From JBEBGV01 sp040081265 (GTDB lineage Bacteria; Acidobacteriota; Vicinamibacteria; Vicinamibacterales; UBA2999), in assembly GCA_040081265.1 (NCBI GenBank), contig JBEBGV010000037.1, forward strand, positions 1 through 49,000: DNA of 49,000 nucleotides, written 5' to 3'. The notes under the pieces were generated by a model. The model saw only the letters and a list, made by a program, of their open reading frames with translations, did not search any database and had not been told where the DNA came from. The position numbers were made by a program, and so were the translations under genes. Below are positions 40,496-48,409 of this stretch, in pieces (position 1 is the first letter of the stretch; every line of letters starts with the position of its first letter).

Positions 40496-41080
40496 ATGCC
40501 AGGCGGCGATTTCGTGAAGCCGGCTCACTCCGGCGTACGGCTCACCTACGACGACTTCGTCCACTTCCCAGACGATGGGCAGCGGCACGAGTTGATCGAC
40601 GGAGAGCATTACGTGACGCCGTCGCCCAACATGAGGCACCAGGTGATCCTCGGCAACCTCCACTTCCTGATTCGGCAGTACCTCGAAGGCCAGCCTCTTG
40701 GCCGTGTGTTTCTCTCACCTTTCGACGTGGTCTTTACCGACTTTGATGTCGTAGAGCCAGACCTGCTCTACATGTCGCACCAGCGCGCCGGTGAAATCCT
40801 CACATCTAAGCACGTGCGCGGAACGCCAGAACTGGTCATCGAAATCGGCTCGCCATCGACCCGATCGCGGGACGAGACGATCAAGCGGCGCCTCTACGAA
40901 CGCGAGGGCGTCTCCGAGTATTGGTTTGTCGATCCTGAGATTGACGTGGTGCGCGTGTATCGGAGACAGCGCGAAGGATTTGCCCGACCGGTCGAACTCT
41001 CATCCGAGGCCGGTGAGGTGCTGATGACGCCGCTGCTGCCAGGGCTCGCACTGCCGCTCCCGCAGGTCTTCAGAGAATAG
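40496..41080 (+). CDS. Uma2-family (DUF820) PD-(D/E)xK protein, copy 2
   Basis: A 194-residue paralogue of the gene at 39716. Key parts are LTYDDFVHFPDDGQRHELID, DVVEPDLLYMS, TPELVIEIGSPSTRSRDE (Glu pair and Arg/Lys in place of the nuclease triad) and EYWFVDPEIDVVRVYRR. The 5' 121 bases are identical to copy 1 and the rest is clearly diverged. It has its own upstream TACAAT, unlike copy 1. Confidence 0.85.
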   Translation: MPGGDFVKPAHSGVRLTYDDFVHFPDDGQRHELIDGEHYVTPSPNMRHQVILGNLHFLIRQYLEGQPLGRVFLSPFDVVFTDFDVVEPDLLYMSHQRAGEILTSKHVRGTPELVIEIGSPSTRSRDETIKRRLYEREGVSEYWFVDPEIDVVRVYRRQREGFARPVELSSEAGEVLMTPLLPGLALPLPQVFRE

Positions 41081-41104
41081 ACGGCGGACCTCCCCTACTC
41101 ACCT

Positions 41105-41160
41105 CTGCGGGGCGGGTACTCTTGGTGCGGCCGACTATCGGCGTCGTGACGAGCGTCAGT
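41105..41160. repeat. 56-bp dispersed repeat (also at 48944)
   Basis: CTGCGGGGCGGGTACTCTTG then GTGCGGCCGACTATCGGCGT and CGTGACGAGCGTCAGT. The end of the window carries the same sequence with a few changes. CGACTATCGGCGTCG could form a small hairpin. No coding content. Confidence 0.7.
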
Positions 41161-41245
41161 GAGTAAACGGAGCGCGCAGCGCGAACGTTTTCCACGACGT
41201 CCGATCGGAGGCCAAGCCAAGAGCACCCGGCCCGCGTCCGGCCAT

Positions 41246-41362
41246 TCGGCGGACCTGACCAGCCTACGCCAAGGCTTCGGCGGTCCGCCGTAGCTTTAGC
41301 GAAGGCGGAAGGTCCGCCCTACGTACATCTGCCGGCGGGTCGTTCCGACCCGCCCTACGTAC
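41246..41362. repeat. Palindromic repeats, first one split by a second repeat type
   Basis: A GGCGGACCT...AGGTCCGCC unit holds about 50 extra bases (CCTACGCCAAGGCTTCGGCG and what follows) in its loop. An ordinary GGCGGGTCGTTCCGACCCGCC unit with CCTACGTAC follows. A related CCGCCAAGGCT insertion splits another unit at 44544. Confidence 0.75.
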
Positions 41363-41387
41363 CATCAACGAGACGCTCGCCGGGAAT

Positions 41388-41469
41388 GCGAGCGGGTGGC
41401 GCCGGCAGGGGACCCCGCGGCGCGCACGTAAGGAGCACCGCGGGGTAGCCGGCGACAGGACCCGCTCGC
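41388..41469. repeat. 82-base three-stem palindromic element, copy 2
   Basis: The perfect outer arms are GCGAGCGGGT (41388-41397) and ACCCGCTCGC (41460-41469). Inside are GCCGGC (41401-41406) with GCCGGC (41448-41453), and ACCCCGCG (41412-41419) with CGCGGGGT (41439-41446), around a 19-base loop. The nested pairing suggests a folded RNA or a small transposable hairpin. Together with the repeats before it, this fills the 41081-41519 gap. Confidence 0.75.
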
Positions 41470-41484
41470 GTACGCGGGCGGCGC

Positions 41485-41490
41485 TACAAT
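41485..41490 (+). promoter_or_regulatory. -10-like TACAAT upstream of phosphoesterase
   Basis: GCTACAATGG stands 29 bases before ATG 41520, giving a short leader of about 22 bases if used. No clear -35. Confidence 0.35.
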
Positions 41491-41519
41491 GGACTTCCCC
41501 CCCACGGTCGATACCCACA

Positions 41520-42749
41520 ATGCCACCACCCGGTCTGGACAAGCTCAAACACATCGTCGTGCTCATGCTCGAGAACCGGTCCTTCGATCACATGCTCGGT
41601 GGGCTGAATGCCCAGGACGCACGGATCGATGGGCTCGCGGGCAAGAACCTCTTCAACCTCGACACCACCGGAAAGCGCGCAACGGCCAAGCCGAGCGCGG
41701 CGTATCAGGGGCAGCTCGACCCCGACCCGAACCACCACTTCGCCGGCATCGACCTGCAGATCTTCGACGGCGACACGACCAACGGCCGCGTGGCGACCAT
41801 GGGCGGGTTCGTGAAGAGCTACTTCGAAGAGCGGCACGACGTGAAGCACTCGCGACTGATCATGAATTACTTCGCGCCGCAGAAGGTCCCGGTGATCTCG
41901 ACGCTGGCGCGCGAGTTCGCGCTCTTCAACGGCTGGTTCTCGTCGATCCCAGGCCCGACGCTGTGCAACCGTGCCTTCTCGCACTACGGCACCTCGTTCG
42001 GCCACGTGGACATGACCATCTTCTATCCGAACACCCAGTTCAAGAGCGTCTACCAGCGGCTGGACGCAGCGGGCAAGACGGCGAAGATCTACTACTTCGA
42101 CGCCCAGAGCTCGACGATGGAAGTGGTAAACCTGCTGCAGCACCAGCCGCAGTTCTTCGGGACGTTTCAGCAGTTCCTCGATGACTGCCAGCTCGGGACG
42201 CTGCCCGACTATTCGTTCATCGAGCCGAACTACACCGACCACACCGACCCGAACGGGACGCTGCGGATCGCGTCGGATCAGCATCCCGATCACGACGTGC
42301 GTGAGGGCGAACGGCTGATCGCGTCGGTCTACAACGCCATCAAGGGCAATCCGGCGTTGTGGGAATCGACGGCGCTCCTCATCACCTACGACGAGCACGG
42401 CGGCACCTACGACCACGTGCCCCCGCCGGCGTGCACACCCGACGGGTTCGTGGCGCAACCGGCCGACACGCATACGGGCAAGCCGTTCCTGTTCGACCGG
42501 CTTGGCGTGCGCGTGCCAGCGATTCTGGTCTCCCCCTGGATCCCCAAAGCTACGGTTGTCCCCGGCGTGGGCGCCGTGGGCGAACGGATCTTCGAGCACG
42601 CGTCTATCCCGGCGACGGTGACGGACTACTTTGTTGGACCGCTGGACGAACGCTCACCGCGCGAGAAGGCGGCGAGCACCTTCCTGGATCTGCTGACGCT
42701 GAACCAGAAGCGGGCCGACAACGACACGCCGACGTTCATCCTCGGGTAG
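41520..42749 (+). CDS. Phospholipase C/acid phosphatase-family phosphoesterase
   Basis: A 409-residue member of the phosphoesterase family that includes bacterial phospholipase C. The N-terminal VVLMLENRSFDHMLG (13-27) holds the metal-binding Glu/Asn and Asp. GWFSSIPGPTLCNRAFSHYG holds the nucleophile-type Thr. ITYDEHGGTYDHVPPP holds the Asp-Glu-His-Gly-Gly metal site. VPAILVSPWIPK and EHASIPATVTDYFV close the domain. There is no signal peptide at the chosen ATG, and upstream DNA is repeat, so it is cytoplasmic or exported by another route. It is followed after 10 bases by a histone-H1-like gene. Confidence 0.85.
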   Translation: MPPPGLDKLKHIVVLMLENRSFDHMLGGLNAQDARIDGLAGKNLFNLDTTGKRATAKPSAAYQGQLDPDPNHHFAGIDLQIFDGDTTNGRVATMGGFVKSYFEERHDVKHSRLIMNYFAPQKVPVISTLAREFALFNGWFSSIPGPTLCNRAFSHYGTSFGHVDMTIFYPNTQFKSVYQRLDAAGKTAKIYYFDAQSSTMEVVNLLQHQPQFFGTFQQFLDDCQLGTLPDYSFIEPNYTDHTDPNGTLRIASDQHPDHDVREGERLIASVYNAIKGNPALWESTALLITYDEHGGTYDHVPPPACTPDGFVAQPADTHTGKPFLFDRLGVRVPAILVSPWIPKATVVPGVGAVGERIFEHASIPATVTDYFVGPLDERSPREKAASTFLDLLTLNQKRADNDTPTFILG

Positions 42750-42759
42750 GGAGTCAGTC

Positions 42760-43113
42760 ATGGCCGTCATCAAGATCAAGAAGACACCGCGGTCGTCCTA
42801 CAACGACCGCCGCAAGCCGTCGCAGTTGCTGCTCGATCAGATCGGGCACCTGGAGTGGGCGGTGCTGCCGGCCGCGAAGCGGCGCACGCTGCGGAAGACG
42901 CCACCGATCAAGACGGAGGCGCAGGCCGCGGCCCGGGTGGCGCAACTGATGGCGCTGCTGCTCGAGGCGAAGGAGTCTGCCGCGAAAAAGCCCGCCGTGC
43001 AGACACTGCCGAAGCTGCCACCAGTGAAGAAGGCTGCGCGCCGGCCGGCGGCGAAGAAAACTGGGGCCGCGAAGAAAGTGGCGCGCAAGAAGACCAGCCG
43101 GAAGGTGCGATGA
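42760..43113 (+). CDS. Lys/Ala-rich histone-H1-like protein
   Basis: A 117-residue protein. The N-terminal 50 residues (MAVIKIKKTPRSSYNDRRKP, LLDQIGHLEWAVLPAAKRRT) are globular. The C-terminal tail from about 70 is a run of KKAARRPAAKKTGAAKK type, as in histone H1 or Alba-like basic tails. DNA binding is likely by charge alone. It overlaps the downstream barrel gene by four bases (ATGA) and follows the phosphoesterase by 10 bases. Not a named family. Confidence 0.6.
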   Translation: MAVIKIKKTPRSSYNDRRKPSQLLLDQIGHLEWAVLPAAKRRTLRKTPPIKTEAQAAARVAQLMALLLEAKESAAKKPAVQTLPKLPPVKKAARRPAAKKTGAAKKVARKKTSRKVR

Positions 43114-44522
43114 GGCGGCGAGGCATCCTCGGCGCTGTCGCCCTCGTCCTGGCGCTGGCGTCGCAGGCCTCTGCACAGGAAAGTCAATTCGCGGCCGACC
43201 TGCGACGCGAGAAGGAGCGCCTTGCGGCGGCCTGCAGCAGCTTCTCCGTGGGGGCGCTGGGGTCGTGCGTCTACACGCTGGTGACCGACTCCCCGTTCAA
43301 GCTCTCGCTGGGCAGTCTGGCTCCCGGCAACGGCTTCGCGTTCGGGCTCGCCTTCTCCGAGCGTTACACGCCCAACGAATCGTGGCGGCTGACGTGGAAC
43401 GGCGACATGGTCGGGACCGCGTCTGGCTCGTGGCGCGGCGGCGGGTCGATGAAGATGGTGCACACGCCGGCGACCAGCGGCGTGATCGTCGCCCAGCCGG
43501 GCACGGCACCGGCACGCATCCGACCGCGCGAGTTCACGGTGATCGACGTGTTCGCGCAGAAGATCTCGCTCGAGACGATCGACTTCTACGGCACCGGCGC
43601 GTCGAGCCGCGAAGCGGACCGCGCCATCTACGGCGAGGGCCAGACGACGGTCGGCGGGATGGTGACCTATCCGCTCGGACGGTTCAGTGTCCTCGAGCCA
43701 CTGCGACCGGCGGTGATCGGCGGCATCACCGGACGCTTCGTGAACGTGCGTCCGTCTGCGTCAGCCGACGCGCCGTCGATCGAGGCGCTCTACACCGACG
43801 CCACCGCGCCTGGCCTGGCGCAGCAGAAGCCCTTCATCCAGTTCACCGAAGCGCTGAGGCTGGCACCGTCGCTGGCCAACGGGTGGCTGCAGCTCAACTA
43901 CACGCTGGCCGCGCATCAGTTCCGAAGTGACGAAGAGACGCGGTCGTCATTCAATCGCTGGACGATCGACCTGCGTCACGAGATCCCGCTCTATCGCGGC
44001 GTCACCTCAACTGGCCCGCGCGACTTCAACGGACCCAACGACTGTGCCCAGGCGCTGGGATCGACCGCGTGTCCTCCGGTCCAGCGGTCGCGCAACCGCG
44101 GAGGCTCGGTGTCGGTGCGCCTGCTGGTCAGCTCGTCCAGCGCCAGCGACGGCCACCGTGTCCCCTTCTATCTGCAGCCGACGCTGGGCGGATCGGATCT
44201 GAATGGTGAGCGGCTGCTCGCCAGCTTCGCCGATTACCGCTTCCGCGCGCCGCACGTCATCGCGCTGCAGGAGACCCTCGAACATTCGATCTGGGGGCCG
44301 ATCGGCGCGTTCGTTCAGGCCGAGCACGGCAAGGCCGTGGACGCGCGGTCGGACCTCGACTTCGGCAAGCTGGTGTCGAACGCCTCGGTTGGCGTGACCG
44401 TCAGGGCCGGGGGCTTTCCGATGCTGACGCTGTCGTTCTCGTGGGGCCGCGAGGGGCATCACATCATCGGCTCGATGAACAACTCGCTGCTCGGCGGTTC
44501 GTCCCGGCCTCCTCTCTTCTAG
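43110..44522 (+). CDS. Outer-membrane beta-barrel protein, hypothetical
   Basis: A 470-residue exported protein. Signal peptide MRRRGILGAVALVLALASQA ends at ASA-QES. The mature part alternates aromatic and polar residues in strand-like blocks (GNGFAFGLAFSERYTPNESW, LNYTLAAHQFRS, RWTIDLRHEIPLY, MLTLSFSWGREGHH) and ends in F (SSRPPLF), all suggestive of an outer-membrane barrel. Start ATG 43110 is set by the ATGA overlap and the signal. No specific family recognised; porin or transport is a guess. Confidence 0.65.
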   Translation: MRRRGILGAVALVLALASQASAQESQFAADLRREKERLAAACSSFSVGALGSCVYTLVTDSPFKLSLGSLAPGNGFAFGLAFSERYTPNESWRLTWNGDMVGTASGSWRGGGSMKMVHTPATSGVIVAQPGTAPARIRPREFTVIDVFAQKISLETIDFYGTGASSREADRAIYGEGQTTVGGMVTYPLGRFSVLEPLRPAVIGGITGRFVNVRPSASADAPSIEALYTDATAPGLAQQKPFIQFTEALRLAPSLANGWLQLNYTLAAHQFRSDEETRSSFNRWTIDLRHEIPLYRGVTSTGPRDFNGPNDCAQALGSTACPPVQRSRNRGGSVSVRLLVSSSSASDGHRVPFYLQPTLGGSDLNGERLLASFADYRFRAPHVIALQETLEHSIWGPIGAFVQAEHGKAVDARSDLDFGKLVSNASVGVTVRAGGFPMLTLSFSWGREGHHIIGSMNNSLLGGSSRPPLF

Positions 44523-44543
44523 GGAAGCTCTGCACCGGTGTGT

Positions 44544-44650
44544 GCGCCGGGTCGTTCCGCCTCCGCCAAGGCTGCGGCGGACAGGTCCGACCCGGCCTAC
44601 GTACGATCTGCTTGAACGGCGGGTCCTATCCGACCCGCCCTACGTACGAT
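44544..44650. repeat. Palindromic repeats, first one split by an insertion
   Basis: GCCGGGTCGTTCCG is separated from TCCGACCCGGCCTACGTACG by CCTCCGCCAAGGCTGCGGCG and a few more bases, itself palindromic (CCGCCAAGGCTGCGG). A normal unit GGCGGGTCCTATCCGACCCG follows. It is in the gap after the barrel gene. Confidence 0.8.
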
Positions 44651-44672
44651 CACCGGGACGGACGCCGGGAGT

Positions 44673-44713
44673 GCGAGCGGGTGGCGCCGGCAGGGGACCC
44701 CGCCGCGCGCACG
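44673..44713. repeat. Left half of the three-stem palindromic element
   Basis: GCGAGCGGGTGGCGCCGGCA and GGGGACCCCGCCGCGCGCAC match the start of the copies at 34635 and 41388. The right half is missing and a CCTACGTAC-type repeat follows. Confidence 0.7.
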
Positions 44714-44739
44714 CGTCGGATGGTGCGGCGGGTCGATGT

Positions 44740-44808
44740 GCGCCGGGTCCTGTCGGACCCGGCCTACGATGATTTGTTGAACGGCGGGTCCTGTCGGACC
44801 CGCCCTAC
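44740..44808. repeat. Two palindromic repeats reaching into mlaD stop
   Basis: Stems GCCGGGTCC/GGACCCGGC and GGCGGGTCC/GGACCCGCC. The second ends CCCTACTTA, and the CTA within it is the TAG stop of the minus-strand MlaD gene. Confidence 0.85.
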
Positions 44809-46172
44809 TTAGGCAGGATGACCGCGAGCGCCACGCCGTCCCAGGGGACGTTGCCGGGGCTGCCGGGCGATTCGGCGCTGAGCGGGATCGCGCCGGTGTT
44901 CTGCGGGTCCAGCATGAACGTGCCGAGCAGGTAGTCGCGCACGATCGACGCGCGGACGCGTGACCGCAGATAGCGCTCCTCGGCAGGACCCTGCTGCGAG
45001 TAGCCCTCGACCATCAGGATGCCCGACGCCAGGCGCTCGAGATACGGCGCGATCGCGGCCGCCAGGGCCGACTTCCCCGCTTCGCTCAGCCGCTCACGCC
45101 CGATGCTGTCGGGCTCGCTTTCGAACAGCGCGTCAGAGGCGAGAAACACCTGAGCGGCACGCCGATCGCTCTTCGCCGTCAGCGCACCCTTGCGATAGTC
45201 TGCGGGCGAAATCTGCGCGAGGTCGAAATAGCCCCGCCGGTTGAAGAAGCCGCGCAGCAGGAAGTTACGCTTCATCGCCTCCATGTTCTCGGCAAAGCCC
45301 GACATCGCCAGGCGCGCATCATCCATCGTCTGCCGCACGCTGGCGGTCATGCCGTTGATGGCGCTGTCCTTGGACTGAAGTCCTTCGAGGGTCTCCCGTG
45401 CCTTCGTGACGAGCACGCCAGCGTTGGTGGCCACGTCCTCGGTCTGCTTCGCGATCCCGCTGATGCGCGTATACAGCCCATCGTCATTGAGGAGCTTGCC
45501 GATGGTCCCCTTGCCTCCGCGTATGCCGTCGGCGATCTGCACGGCATTGGCGGTCAGCATCGACGTGCTCGCCGAAATCTCTGTGGCAGACGCGGTGATC
45601 CGCTTGAGCTGCGGACTCACGTCCACGATCAGCATGTTCACGTTCTCGACGGTGTCGGCCACGGCCACAACGGCCCGTTGCGCATCGTCTTTCAGGCCAT
45701 CAATAGTGGCGTTGACCTTGACGACGGTGTCGCCCATCTGCTGCATGAGGTCGGCGACGTCAAACGGCTCCTTGCCGGCAATGGTCGCGTTGGGCGCCAC
45801 CACGGCGGCAGTGTCAGAACCTGTGGAGACGCCAAGAAAGGTCCCACCCACGAGCCCTTCGGTCTCAATTGAGGCAATCGAGTCAGTGCGCACGAGCTGG
45901 TGCAGGTCCTCGACGATATCGAGCTCGACGCGGAACTTGCCGCTGGGCGTATTGGGCGGGACGATGCTCTGGATCGAGCCAGCCTTGGCGCCCGAGACGC
46001 GCACGATCGCGCCGGGCTGCAGGCCGGTGATCTTCTTGAACTCGGTGAAGACGACGACCTTGTCGGAGAAGGCCATCTGCCGATCGCCGATCATGAACAG
46101 TCCGACCGCAAAGAGCGCCAGACCACCCAGCACAAACGCACCGACGCCGGCCAACCGGGATGAAGTCGCCAC
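44805..46172 (-). CDS. mlaD: MlaD-like MCE protein with C-terminal OmpA-like domain
   Basis: A 455-residue periplasmic lipid-binding subunit of an Mla-type transporter. An N-terminal membrane helix (VGAFVLGGLALFAVGLFMIG) precedes the MCE domain (VVVFTEFKKITGLQPGAIVR, VSGAKAGSIQSI; about 38-120). A long helical region at about 130-330 has phase-kept repeats of Val/Thr/Ala. The last 120 residues (LMVEGYSQQGPAEERYLRSR, RASIVRDYLL) resemble an OmpA-type peptidoglycan-binding fold, unusual for MlaD. GTG 46172 overlaps the mlaF stop by one base (TAGTG). The stop codon lies in a palindromic repeat. Third gene of the mlaE-F-D operon. Confidence 0.85.
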   Translation of the reverse strand: MATSSRLAGVGAFVLGGLALFAVGLFMIGDRQMAFSDKVVVFTEFKKITGLQPGAIVRVSGAKAGSIQSIVPPNTPSGKFRVELDIVEDLHQLVRTDSIASIETEGLVGGTFLGVSTGSDTAAVVAPNATIAGKEPFDVADLMQQMGDTVVKVNATIDGLKDDAQRAVVAVADTVENVNMLIVDVSPQLKRITASATEISASTSMLTANAVQIADGIRGGKGTIGKLLNDDGLYTRISGIAKQTEDVATNAGVLVTKARETLEGLQSKDSAINGMTASVRQTMDDARLAMSGFAENMEAMKRNFLLRGFFNRRGYFDLAQISPADYRKGALTAKSDRRAAQVFLASDALFESEPDSIGRERLSEAGKSALAAAIAPYLERLASGILMVEGYSQQGPAEERYLRSRVRASIVRDYLLGTFMLDPQNTGAIPLSAESPGSPGNVPWDGVALAVILPK

Positions 46173-46906
46173 TACCCGCCTCCTTGTGCGCGCATGAATG
46201 CCTGGACGAGCGGTTCGTCGCTGGCATCGAGCGCGTCGATGGTGCCGTGAGCCAGCATGCGGCCCTCGTGCAGCAACGCAAACTGATCGCCGATCGCACG
46301 GGCGCTTGGGATGTGATGGGTGACCACCACCAGCGTCGTGCCGGCTTCCTTCCGCTTGACCAGCAGCTCGTCGATTTCTCGAGCGGTGATCGGATCGAGT
46401 CCGGCGCTGGGTTCGTCGATGAGCAGGATGGGCGGGTCCAGCGCCATCGCGCGCGCCAGCGCGGCTCGCTTCTTCATCCCGCCCGACAGGTCTGCAGGCA
46501 TGCTGTCGAAGTTCTCAGCCAGGCCGACATCGGCCAGCTTGGCGGCGGCGCGATCGTGAATTTCGGCGGACGACCAGTCGGTGTGACGCCGCATCGGGAA
46601 CGAGACGTTATCGCCCACTGTCATCGAATCGAAGAGCGCCGCGTTCTGGAACAGCACGCCCATGTGCTTGCGCACCTCCGCGAGCTCGCGCCGGTCGAGC
46701 GCGGAGACGTCCTTGTCTTCGACAAACACGTGCCCGCTGTCGGGTTGCATCAGGCCGATGATGTGGCGGAGCGACACGCTCTTGCCGGTGCCGCTGCGAC
46801 CGAGCAGGCAGAACGCCTGGCCCGGCTCGATCTCGAACGACACATCGTCGAGCACCTTCTTCTCGCCGAACGCTTTGGACACGTGGTCGAATCGCACGGC
46901 GCTCAT
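46172..46906 (-). CDS. mlaF: MlaF-like ABC transporter ATP-binding protein
   Basis: A 244-residue ABC ATPase. Walker A LLGRSGTGKS is near 34-43, the Q-loop lies in VLFQNAALFDSMTVGDNVSF, the signature LSGGMKKRAALARAMA is near 139, and Walker B ILLIDEPSAGLDP near 160. The switch His is in VVVTHH. FQNAALFDSMTV is typical of MlaF/Ttg2A rather than other ABC proteins. ATG 46906 overlaps the mlaE stop (ATGA). It powers phospholipid movement between inner and outer membranes with MlaE and MlaD. Confidence 0.92.
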   Translation of the reverse strand: MSAVRFDHVSKAFGEKKVLDDVSFEIEPGQAFCLLGRSGTGKSVSLRHIIGLMQPDSGHVFVEDKDVSALDRRELAEVRKHMGVLFQNAALFDSMTVGDNVSFPMRRHTDWSSAEIHDRAAAKLADVGLAENFDSMPADLSGGMKKRAALARAMALDPPILLIDEPSAGLDPITAREIDELLVKRKEAGTTLVVVTHHIPSARAIGDQFALLHEGRMLAHGTIDALDASDEPLVQAFMRAQGGG

Positions 46907-47763
46907 CCGGTGACCGTGGGATAGAAGAACAGAATCAGCTTCACCAGGATGACGTCGCTGAGGATGATCAGCACCGAGGCCATGACGACGCTGCGGGTCG
47001 AGGCTTCGCCCACGCCTTCGGTGCCGCGGCTGGTGGTGAAGCCGAGATGACTGGAGACGACGGCGACGAGGAAGCCGAACACCACTGTTTTCAGCGTGCC
47101 GAGGATCAGGTCGGAGTAGGTGATGAAGCTGAACGCGCGCTCGAGGTACAGGCTCCACGACATGCCGGACACGAAGGCTTCTGCGACGTAGCCACCGAGG
47201 ATGCCGGCGAAGTCCATGGTGATGGTCAGGAGCGGCATGACGATCATCAACGCGAGGATGCGCGTGACGGCGAGGTACTTGAAGGCGTCCACGGCGTTGG
47301 CTTCGAGCGCGTCGATCTGCTCGGTCACCTTCATGGCGCCGATCTCGGCGCCGATGCCAGCTCCCACGCGTCCCGCGACCAGCAGGCCGGTGATGAGCGG
47401 GCCGGTTTCGCGGATAAGCGCGATCGCCAGCGCTGCGGGGATCATCGCCTCGGCGCCGAAGCGCTCGAGGGTGGCGCGGGTGTGAATCGAGAGCACGACG
47501 CCGATCGCGACGCCAGCGGTGATGATGAGCGGCGCCGAACGGGCGCCGAACTGGTAGACGTGACGCGCGACCTCGGCCAGGTCATAGGGCGGACGAGCCG
47601 CCTCAACCATGGCGCGTGCGCCAAAGGAGGCGATCGCGCCCGTCTGCTCGAGTGCGCCGAGAGTCCGGGCGCCGACGCGATCAACGAATGAGAGTGTCTG
47701 CAGAGTGAAGGACGTAGCTGCAACGCCCGGGCCATCGCCGGCGCGCGCCCCCGCCTTAGCCAC
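46903..47763 (-). CDS. mlaE: MlaE-like ABC transporter permease
   Basis: A 286-residue permease with about five membrane segments. Family marks are GAEAMIPAALAIALIRETGP, LITGLLVAGRVGAGIGAEIG and AMKVTEQIDALEANAVDAFK, then YLAVTRILALMIVMPLLTI and GFTTSRGTEGVGEASTRSVV. The start is GTG 47763. First gene of the operon, overlapping mlaF by four bases. No periplasmic carrier (MlaC) or MlaB-type STAS gene is next to it in the window. Confidence 0.92.
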   Translation of the reverse strand: MAKAGARAGDGPGVAATSFTLQTLSFVDRVGARTLGALEQTGAIASFGARAMVEAARPPYDLAEVARHVYQFGARSAPLIITAGVAIGVVLSIHTRATLERFGAEAMIPAALAIALIRETGPLITGLLVAGRVGAGIGAEIGAMKVTEQIDALEANAVDAFKYLAVTRILALMIVMPLLTITMDFAGILGGYVAEAFVSGMSWSLYLERAFSFITYSDLILGTLKTVVFGFLVAVVSSHLGFTTSRGTEGVGEASTRSVVMASVLIILSDVILVKLILFFYPTVTG

Positions 47764-48104
47764 CTACGGCGTTCGTGCGGACCTTTCCACGACCAGACCG
47801 ACGGCAACGGTAGAGTTGACCGACTGAGCGGGGCGGATGCTCGACAGCGAGCGGGTCCTGTCGCCACCCGCTCCCTCGTCCGCGTCAGTGACGCGCTCGC
47901 GCCTTCGCCGGTAGGACTGCGGAATAGACCTGACGCGAACCCTGTTGGGTTCGCGTCCGGCGTGCGATACGGCAGAATCCGCCCGCTGATTGGGGCTCGC
48001 ACATCGCAATTGCTGCAACGTTCATGACGTCCATTTCACCGATTGGGCCGAATTCCTCGTGGCATGGCGCTCGCTCTCTCCACTCCATGAGGAGGCGGTT
48101 GACG
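47764..48104. other. 341-base gap upstream of mlaE
   Basis: Divergent region holding the mlaE promoter and that of the tiny membrane module at 48105. It contains a remnant of the three-stem element at 47847-47873 (GCGAGCGGGTCCTGTCGCCA followed by CCCGCTC), itself a hairpin. No convincing gene seen. Confidence 0.5.
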
Positions 48105-48299
48105 ATGGTAGAGTTGACCACTGAGCAGCGCGCGACGCTGATGGACAAGCTTCCAGACTTCGCCAATCTGGGAGTTGGGGCGTTGGTCTTTGGACAATGG
48201 CTCGGCGAGGGGCCGCGTTCCCTAACCCTCGTCGCTGTTGGACTAAGCATTTGGGCAGCTCTTGGCGGACTCACCCTTTATCTTGGGCGCAGGCAATGA
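48105..48299 (+). CDS. Small two-helix membrane protein (module copy 3)
   Basis: A 64-residue protein, MVELTTEQRATLMDKLPDFA, with two hydrophobic segments (NLGVGALVFGQWL, SLTLVAVGLSIWAALGGLTL) and ending YLGRRQ. It is a paralogue of 39063 and of the remnant at 39503. GAGGAGG precedes the ATG. Its stop overlaps the next start (ATGA). Function unknown. Confidence 0.65.
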   Translation: MVELTTEQRATLMDKLPDFANLGVGALVFGQWLGEGPRSLTLVAVGLSIWAALGGLTLYLGRRQ

Positions 48300-48409
48300 A
48301 TGAAGCTGGCCTCTATGTCATCTATGGCTTTTTCGCGTTCGTTGCTATCGCGATAGGGCTTTGGGACTATCTCGCTTCGCGCCAGGCGCGACGCAGGCGC
48401 GGGTTGTGA
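48296..48409 (+). CDS. Single-helix 37-residue membrane protein
   Basis: MNEAGLYVIYGFFAFVAIAI with basic tail ASRQARRRRGL; a homologue of 39601. It overlaps the two-helix gene before it (ATGA) and the ModA-like remnant after it (GTGA). The pair with 48105 recurs at 39063 and 39503, so it is a conserved micro-operon of unknown function. Confidence 0.6.
   Translation: MNEAGLYVIYGFFAFVAIAIGLWDYLASRQARRRRGL

Noticed and set aside
39578..40663. 361-codon minus-strand frame across both Uma2 genes
   Set aside because: It is the reverse reading of two clear Uma2 genes. The repeated peptide in it simply reflects their identical 121-bp block.
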